A DNA stretch of 64,000 nucleotides from Haliotis asinina (taxonomy: Eukaryota > Mollusca > Gastropoda > Lepetellida > Haliotidae). The notes under the pieces are model-generated. The model was given only the letters and a program-made list of their open reading frames with translations, had not been told where the DNA came from and ran no database searches. Below are positions 56,603 through 64,000 of this stretch, piece by piece. A program made the translations under genes and the position numbers. The stretch covers positions 58,389,673 through 58,453,672 of the forward strand of contig NC_090288.1 in NCBI RefSeq assembly GCF_037392515.1, in the 5' to 3' direction. Each line of letters begins with the position of its first letter. Within the stretch, counting starts at the first letter, position 1.

Positions 56603-58550
56603 GTTTATTCAGTATTTAGGGCCATGAGGCCTACAGTACAGATACAGGTACATTTTATGCAGGTCACGTGTTGTGATTTACAGTTCTTGCTTTGAATACA
56701 TGTTTTAAGTACAATGCGGTTGCTTTAATAACATCAATATTTCTATTATTGATAAGATTGGACAGTGTGTGCTTATCTGTAACAGGCAATGAAATAAATG
56801 GCAGATATTTGGCTCTTAAGTCGGAGTACATTGTGCACACAAACAATATATGAAATTCATTTTCAATATACCCTCGATTACAGTGTCTACAAATGGATAC
56901 ACTTAGATCTGGCAAGTCTCTTTTGGATTTACGTACATGATTAACTCTCAGATCATGGAAACCTATTCGTAATTTACAAAACGCCCTCATCAGACCTTTA
57001 TCTTGCAAGTGTGTGATATAAAATTCAGGCTCTAACAAAGTTTTATGGGAGGAATAAAATTCTAAAAAAATCGAGTCATTAAGTGATATCAACCATTCTT
57101 GTCGAAAAATATCTTCAAGACGTTGCTTAAACATACATAGAAAACTCTGTTCATTTCCAACATCCTGCGATATCCACACATAAGAGAAGCCAGTTGAAAA
57201 AAGTAATTGTCTAACCTCTGATGTCCAATTTCGCTTGCCATTATCATCCTGCATTTTTAAGAAAATATAACTTTGCCTTGGGTATCTAAATGATTCCATT
57301 CTCAATAATTTAAGCCAATATTTTATTACTCTTATTCTACTTGACACAAATATATTACAGCGCCCAGTTTCACCCAAGATAGCCTTATTAGAGGCAAAGT
57401 TTCCAAGCTTTAGGAAATGTTTAAAAAATGAAGCGTGTACCTTTTCTAAACAGTGAAAATATTTAGTTCCCCAAATTTCGGATCCATATAAAAGCATAGG
57501 TAACATTTTACAATCAAATATGGTACAGGCAATTTTAAATGAAATAAAGGGATTCTTTTTAAAAAGCTGGTAAACAGATTGTGTAGCCTTAGCTGCTTGA
57601 GTCGCCAAACTTTTACAGGCTGTTGTCCAGTTCAGTCTGGAAGAGAATATCAACCCCAAGTATTTGTAATATGAAACACATTTAAGCTTTGTATTACCAT
57701 AATACCAAACTTCATCTTTCTTTAATACACCTCCATTTCTAAATACAATAATATCCGTTTTCTCAATATTAACACTTAAACCCCAGGTTATACAAAATTG
57801 ATGTAACACATTGAGTTGCTGCTGTAAGCCAACTACAGTATAGGAAAACATGTTTACATCATCAGCAAATAATACCATCATAATATCATCAATGTCCTGT
57901 GTCCTGTAAACCATGTTTACAAGATTTGCAAATTTCTGAACAAAGTTCATTTATAAAGAAGATGAAGAGAATGGGGCTTAAAATACAGCCTTGGCGCACC
58001 CCAGTACTTGTAGAAAACATATTAGTTCTGTAACAATTCCAACTTTCACACAGCATTTTACAGATGAATACATACTGTGGAGAAGATTATATAATTTACC
58101 ATGACAACCTGACTTAAGTAATAGATATAAAAGTTTGGTTCTGTCAACAGAGTCAAAAGCCTTTTTAAAATCAATAAACGCACAAAAGAATCGACCTTTA
58201 GACTTTGATAAATACTTAGAACATAAAGCCTGGAGGGTAAATATGTTGTCAGTAGTTGCATACCCGGGTCTGAACCCCGCTTGTGCTTCTGTAAGAATAT
58301 CATTCAGTTCTATCCATGTTCGCAGGCGCTTATCTAGTATTGATGCAAATATTTTTCCTGATACATTCAAAAGAGATATACCCCTGTAGTTGTTGGGGTC
58401 GGTTGCACAGCCTGACTTAAATAGAGGTATAATTAAGGCAGAGTTCCATGATTCTGGGAATATTCCAGTGTCAAATATTGCGTTAAATAAAGGTTTCAGG
58501 AAAGCTAGTAAAGTAGACTGACCAATCTTGAAAACTTCTGTCTTATCTAG
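56578..58550 (-). pseudogene. 5'-truncated LINE (non-LTR retrotransposon) with RT domain
   Basis: Minus strand. The reverse-transcriptase blocks are visible: ALIIPLFKSG, NNYRGISLLNVSGKIFASIL, AQAGFRPGYATTDNIFTLQA, CAFIDFKKAFDSVDR, GVRQGCILSPILF (another frame), LFADDVNMFS, YLGLIFSSRLNW. A C-terminal CCHC-like motif follows (CRHCNRG...HILFVC). The endonuclease half is absent: the copy begins near 58550. At least two frameshifts lie near 57920-58020, so it is dead. The 3' end is at about 56578 with a tail of four AATTG units. Clade uncertain (CR1/L2-like on general form). Confidence 0.88.
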
Positions 58551-59197
58551 ACTCTATATAGACCGGTTACCTTCGGGTAATATGCAACTCTGTGAGCGAA
58601 TGAATTAAGCATTCAATCAACGACTATCGGTTGACGCGGCCAAGGGACGCAACTCTATAGCTAACTGCGGCGCCTTCGTCCACGATACATTTCTACATTA
58701 GGTGTAGTATGTTGCTACCAGATTTACAAGAGACTTGTAAGTAAGCATTGCTAACAACAAGTATTTGGGAAATGTTTTCCTACCAGGGTTGATCAAAGTA
58801 GGTCATCACCTGACAATTCTTATGTATTGATTGGTGGATATCTTAACAGCACCTATAAATTTGCGGCGGGCATTTTGCCGCGTGAATTTGTTCCTGTGTA
58901 CCGTTGTAATACAAAATGTAGTACCTTGTCCAATACTCTACAAATGATCACCTAATACCTTGCAAACATTAATTTTGTTGGCTCATTAAATCTATTGATA
59001 TATATATTCGTTTGTTTTGCTCGTTATTGATGATAATATACAAAAATATTGTCAGAACAATCTTGTTCACATTCAGCTTGAACTAAAATACACATGTCTC
59101 AGAGATTATTGCATGGGCACATGGGTGTAATGTTTGTAGTCGGTTTTTCATGGGTAAGAGAAAAAAAGAACATCAGTAGATCAAGAAATGACATTTT

Positions 59198-59390
59198 GTC
59201 TGTTATGCTACAGCAATATTCCAGTAATAAGTAGACAGTTTGCATATGATCGAGACCAGATCAGACACTCTCGTAACAATCCAGTGATTGATACTGGGAA
59301 CAAGAATGCACAACGGCGATTTCCGATAAGCCAACAAGTCACCCAATCTGACTACCCGATCAATTGTGTCGACTCCAGCTAGAAGAGTAG
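59198..59390 (-). repeat. Decayed CTCA-tailed repeat, antisense
   Basis: cagcaatattccagtaataa, tcgagaccagatcag, caatccagtgattgatactg and ctgactacccgatcaattg in family order, heavily mutated. Confidence 0.65.
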
Positions 59391-60587
59391 CTCGGGGACC
59401 TACACCAACGTGGAACATACAGGGGAGCTTATCCTTTAGAAGACAAACATGTGATGGATGTATTTTCAAGGTAAAAGGCGCAGATGACTGAAAGTATACT
59501 TCGAATAAAAACTGAAGTGCCATCCAGAATATTTTACCAGTATGGGTTGTCTGATAGGAAATCTTTTAGAAAAATACAACTATCGTAATATGGTTTGTAT
59601 TTTTAAAACATCACTATAACCGAAAGTCGCTTGTACTTTAAACAGGCATTTATGAGCTTTTGGAAAATTGTCATTTTGTTTCCCTGAAACAAGTTACCTT
59701 CTCTTGAAAAGTGAAAATCAGAAATAACTGTTATATGGTTACGTGATTGTAATTTATTACAAGTGAAAGGTTTATCGTGTTGTATAAGCAGGATAGCAAT
59801 GGTTATTTTGATTTTAAAAGTACCATCATAACTTTAAAATGTTTCCTTTAATTGTAATCATAATGATTCTGACATTCATTAATCAGTTACAATATGAACC
59901 TTCCCTAAATATCGATTGGTCTTACCAATTATATTAGCCTAATATTCCCACAGCACCACATCGTAGTTATGACTTTGTCTTCTGGGTATGTATTGAGAGA
60001 TTCAAAATGTCCCTCTCGAGAGGCTACGCCCACGACCTTCCTAGAATATGTTAAAGTAGCTGATATTCCCTCGGATACATAGCCACAAATACACCCCAAT
60101 ATTCAGCAAACATTGTGTCAGTGTGTATGTCATTAAAGAGCAAGCAGAAAGGTCATAAACTATTTGCCGATGGGCCATTATATCAACACGCCCTTTTACT
60201 GTATCACGTGGATTAAAGGTCATTCCATGGTCACTGCTGTGCATAAAGACTAATGTTTATTTATCGTAATGTCGACATGACTTCATCCTAACTGTTTCTT
60301 TTTCCTATTTTCATATAGAACCCGTCCATTTCCGATTTGCACACAAAACTATATATTCCGACTGAACAGATCCTATTATCTGACATAGGTCCAGGCTCTC
60401 TTCAGAGAAGAGCTCTCAGGTTTTATAGTTGTCGTACATGCATGTGTTAACAGGGCCCAAGATACCCTTGTCAAAAGACTACATCATAAAGTCTGGAGGG
60501 TAGCCAGTCATAACTGAAATGCCAGCGAACCTTATTCAACATGGTGACACCAATAGTCATAATGGACACATGAAAAGTGTAAAGTTT

Positions 60588-60870
60588 GGTTTAGTTGTTT
60601 AGCATCAATCTCGACAATATTCAAGCTATAGATGGCGGTCAGTAAATAATCGAGTCTGTACCAGACAATCCAGTGATCAACATCATGTGCATCGATCATG
60701 GGATACGACGACATGTGTCAACCAAATCAGCGAGGCTGATCACCCGATCCCATTAGTCGCCTCTTACGACAAACAAGGGTTGCTGCAGACGGGGTCAAAC
60801 CCAGATCTTCAAGTGGAGACAAGCAAGGGTTCAACTTGATAAAGATCATTCTAACCAGGATCTTCATATG
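60588..60870 (-). repeat. CTCA-tailed repeat, antisense, with duplicated head
   Basis: tcgacaatattcaagctata, taatcgagtctgtaccagac, gacatgtgtcaaccaaatca and ccgatcccattagtcgcctc, then two successive ends (acccagatcttcaagtgg and taaccaggatcttcatatg). Confidence 0.85.
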
Positions 60871-61042
60871 TCTATACGTGTAAAGCATAAACAGTGTTTT
60901 AATTTGTACACTTGGTATTTCAGTTCTGGAATTTTCAGTTCGTCTGACTTGCAAAACGTCACCATGACAGTTTAACTGTAATTAGAAAAACAAGACTTTG
61001 CTCCGAAGTGTAGGGCGATATATGGTGCTAATTTATGCTTAA

Positions 61043-61469
61043 AGGTCACATACAACTTTGCAGATTCTGAAACTTATCGGTATGCACTGACCGAAACAAA
61101 TCATAAAAAGTTCCAACTCAACCTATAAAGAAACCCCTCGAAATCGGAGTTCGAACGATTCACTATTTTTGCAAAAGCGCTGGGGGCTATGCTGCGCTGC
61201 GCTCATAACGCATAGACAAAGAAGTAAATGATCTATTCGTTGAGCGCTTGAGCGCAAACTCACCGGCTCTAACTGGGTGCGGTATCGCGGCTGCTTCATT
61301 TCGAGGGAAGTAAACCCAAGTACAAAATGTTGCATTTGATTTGAATTTGATTACACGCTTATAATTTTGTTTGTTTGTTTTTTCCTTAATCAGCAATCTA
61401 TTTTATATATCATGAACAAGTGACAACTGCGTTTTAATTATGTTTGATTGTTTGGTTGCAATGTGACCT
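61043..61469. mobile_element. TTAA-flanked MITE, about 427 bp
   Basis: The left end TTAA+AGGTCACAT at 61039-61051 and right end ATGTGACCT+TTAA at 61461-61473 are perfect inverse copies. A TTAA duplication is the hallmark of piggyBac-type insertion. No ORF is inside, so it would be non-autonomous. The terminal repeat is short, so chance is not excluded. Confidence 0.55.
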
Positions 61470-62838
61470 TTAATGTTTAACACACGTGTAGTGCATTTAA
61501 TGTGCATGTTGTGCATGAAGTGCATGTAATGCATTTAGAATAATTATACATGTGACATTTGTAATGATACAAATTTGTGTTTGTGGCTCTTAGGATTTTC
61601 AGTGTGACCCTTCTGGCTTCGATATCTGCTCTTTGGGGTGTTGCCTTTACATGGATAATATTATGTATAAGGGCCATTATCACCTTGAGTGGACATTTAC
61701 CAATCTGTATGTGGCTTTTCTGGCTTGCTAATGAGAATATACGATGTTGGATACGTTTATTGTGATCAGTCCGGTAACGGTGATATACGAGTTCCTGGGT
61801 GGTAATAGAACAATAAACGTGAACATGAGACGACAAAACCAGACAGGCAGACATGGCGTGCTGCAGGTCTCCCCGTACACAATACACACAACCTGATATA
61901 CACGTTTAGAGTATCTGGTTTTGTGTTTTAGCAAAACGACAGAGTATATGGATGCACTCTTGTCCCTATGTTTTGTTATATTCAGCGATCTGAAAAAGGT
62001 TTATGTTTTGAGTGAAAATGTTAACTGTCGCTTTGACAAGAAAATACAAATGGCTTTCATTCTGCTTTTCATGATCTTTCTCTGAAGACCACCAGTAGGC
62101 AGAATGGACGTGGGTTATCAATGCTATTTGGTTTTACAAAAATACAATATTTAATCACTAAGCACAAAACAAATAGGATATTCCACAAATGTAGTTCTGT
62201 AACCTTCCGCCCGACTGACAACGACATCACGCCACAACCTTGTGTTCGTGGGGAAACGGACGCTAGTTCATGACTTCACCAAAGACGAATATTACATATC
62301 CTGACCAAAATACATTTGTAGATATGTTTGCAGTAGGCAATAACTCATATTTATTCACATGTTATGAAGGAATTGCTGAAAAATATTGTAGTTATTTGCA
62401 AATTTAATAATATGATATAATTCTCATACTGATTAAAATGACACATTGTGCAGAAACTACTTTCAAATTACCAGGGTGGCACAATGAGTTTAGACAGACA
62501 GAATTTAAAAATACATTACAAACTGAGCGGACATCTTCTCTGACTTATTAATCTGTGTGGCTATCAGCATCGTAATCCGGCATATGCGCATTTTGGATTT
62601 CCATACCCATTTCAGTTAATGGTTATATGGCTATATTATAATCAAAACGACATTGTAACAAGCATTTCCTGTTTTTTTTCTGAATAGTGTTTGTTCCAGA
62701 TACTCGTGATTGTTTTATTTTTTCTTATATTTTTTTCATTCGGAAACGAAAGTGTGAGATTATGTATCACTTATTCCTAACTTGGAAAGAATCACAATTC
62801 TCGCGTAAATGTGTTAGATCGTATACTTGTTATATATA

Positions 62839-63048
62839 CCATTAAAAAAGTAGGGGATACTGGATTTACAAGATTGATGAAATGCAAATGATGAAGCCAA
62901 GGAGGAAGCAGATGATGAAGAGAAATGAAGGGAAATCGTGACAATGAATTTCACTCCATGTTTTACATTGTAAATTGCTTTTTCTCAAGTGTACTGGTAT
63001 TGGCTACTGGTATGCTCGGAAAATGGAACATCCCTACTTTTTTAGTGG
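62839..63048. mobile_element. TA-flanked MITE, 210 bp
   Basis: Left CCATTAAAAAAGTAGGGGAT and right ATCCCTACTTTTTTAGTGG are inverse copies, flanked by TA on both sides. The core AAAAAGTAGGG is shared with the MITE at 45747-46017. Confidence 0.75.
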
Positions 63049-63544
63049 TATGTATTTTATAACCTGGAATCGATATATGTTTGGTGACATTACACACGAG
63101 CTACAGTCTGTAAGAAGTTTGATGATGACAGATTGTTCCAGTCTGTCGATCTACGTTGATGATATCTCTTGCATTTCATACTGAAATGCTTTTTCCGCAT
63201 CTACTCTGAGAACAATACAGTCATGTCATGATACCCTGTGTGAACCAGTGTTTGTTGCATATTGATTTTGCTTCCTCGTTAAAAGGGAACTAAGTTATAT
63301 GTGAAAGGAGACTATTAGTCCACACCAAATTTGTCATTGTTTCTCTGTTGACTTAAAATACACTTATGTACAAGCAAACATTATAGGTATATTTTCTTAC
63401 AACTGAAGACCATTTGTCGTATCACTTTAACTTTTACGAGGGACCTAACACAACATCAATAGGCGTATCCGTTTCGATTAAAATATTTTGCACATGGCGT
63501 CGTGAGATTGTTAGCCCACATAGAAAATAAGTTCTTGTTTCTCA

Positions 63545-63712
63545 TTAACGTCCGAGTTGACATATGTCACTGATTCTCAATTGCGCAGATCGATGCTCAT
63601 GCTGTTGATCACTGGATTAATTGGTCCAGACTCGATTATTTACAAACCACCGCCAGGTAGCTGAAATATTACTGAGTGTGGCGTAAAACTAAACTCACTC
63701 ATTAACGCCCGA
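63545..63712 (+). repeat. CTCA-tailed repeat, 5'-truncated
   Basis: gttgacatatgtcactgatt, tcaattgcgcagatcgatgc, tgctgttgatcactggatta and gtgtggcgtaaaactaaact, tail cactcatta. Confidence 0.9.
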
Positions 63713-63764
63713 CCCTAAATATGTTTTTTAGTTTTAACACTGGTAATAATATGTTATAATAATT

Positions 63765-64000
63765 TATTCAAATAGCGTCTGGTATACACGTGGCTAGTTC
63801 TCAATGGACACTGTAATCAGAATCTGATTATTATTATTACCGCGGATAACCCAAGCTGCCAGATGGTTAATAGCAACATGATTTTATCCCGCCGGGTACT
63901 CATTTTCTGCTGGGTGAACAGAGACAAATTTGAACAAACTCACCTTCCTAAGGGGAAACCCCATATACCATACGTACTTCGTGTGGGGCATGACTAAGTC
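63765..64000 (-). mobile_element. 5S-derived SINE, antisense, running off the window
   Basis: The reverse complement matches the body of the copy at 10585-10975 (agattctgattaca, gttatccgcggtaataat, agaaaatgagtacccggcgg, aggaaggtgagtttgttcaa). The 5S head lies beyond 64000. Confidence 0.85.

Noticed and set aside
1-64000. Retroviral, LTR or Polinton-type element
   Set aside because: No long terminal repeats, integrase, protease, capsid or envelope-like reading was recognised; the RT present is of LINE type.

Overview
The window looks like nuclear DNA of a marine gastropod, most likely an abalone (Haliotis). The basis is AT-rich sequence with long introns, many copies of repeats ending in a CTCACTCA tail of a kind familiar from abalone DNA, and two genes resembling mollusc shell-matrix proteins (a chitin-binding-like cysteine module plus a laminin-G domain). 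There is no bacterial, viral or organellar content, and no retrovirus-, LTR- or Polinton-like element was recognised.

Layout. 1-8.9 kb: no supportable gene, only SINE-like repeats and one weak exon candidate. 8.9-15.2 kb (+): a six-exon gene for a 417-residue secreted Pif/BMSP-like protein. 15.2-18.9 kb: a Tc1 remnant, a 69-bp minisatellite and one unexplained small ORF. 19.0-24.8 kb (-): a second six-exon gene for a 374-residue paralog, tail-to-tail with the first and with every intron phase conserved; its third intron carries nineteen 48-bp repeats running up to a 3' splice site. 25-30 kb: AT-rich spacer with a MITE. 30.0-50.5 kb (-): eighteen exons of an ABCA3-type lipid transporter, complete from the first extracellular domain to the stop. 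Its N-terminal exon(s), with the first membrane span, were not found; one weak first-exon candidate lies at 56.3 kb. 51-64 kb: two broken LINEs, two MITEs and many SINE copies.

How the parts may relate. The two secreted proteins look like a tandem-inverted duplicate pair acting in an extracellular chitin matrix such as shell or cuticle. Gene 1 has a signal peptide, a basic KRRR site and an acidic tail; gene 2 has a Thr/Pro linker and a short C-terminus. The ABCA transporter is an independent neighbour that would move lipids across a membrane; a functional link to the pair is not shown by the sequence.

The most unusual structure is that in two separate genes an intron's 3' splice-site region appears to have been copied repeatedly into the intron: 20.56-21.47 kb and 36.95-37.6 kb. 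In the first, the array is open in the same frame as the downstream exon. All exon limits were read by eye from splice consensus, frame and phase; no alignment or transcript data were available.
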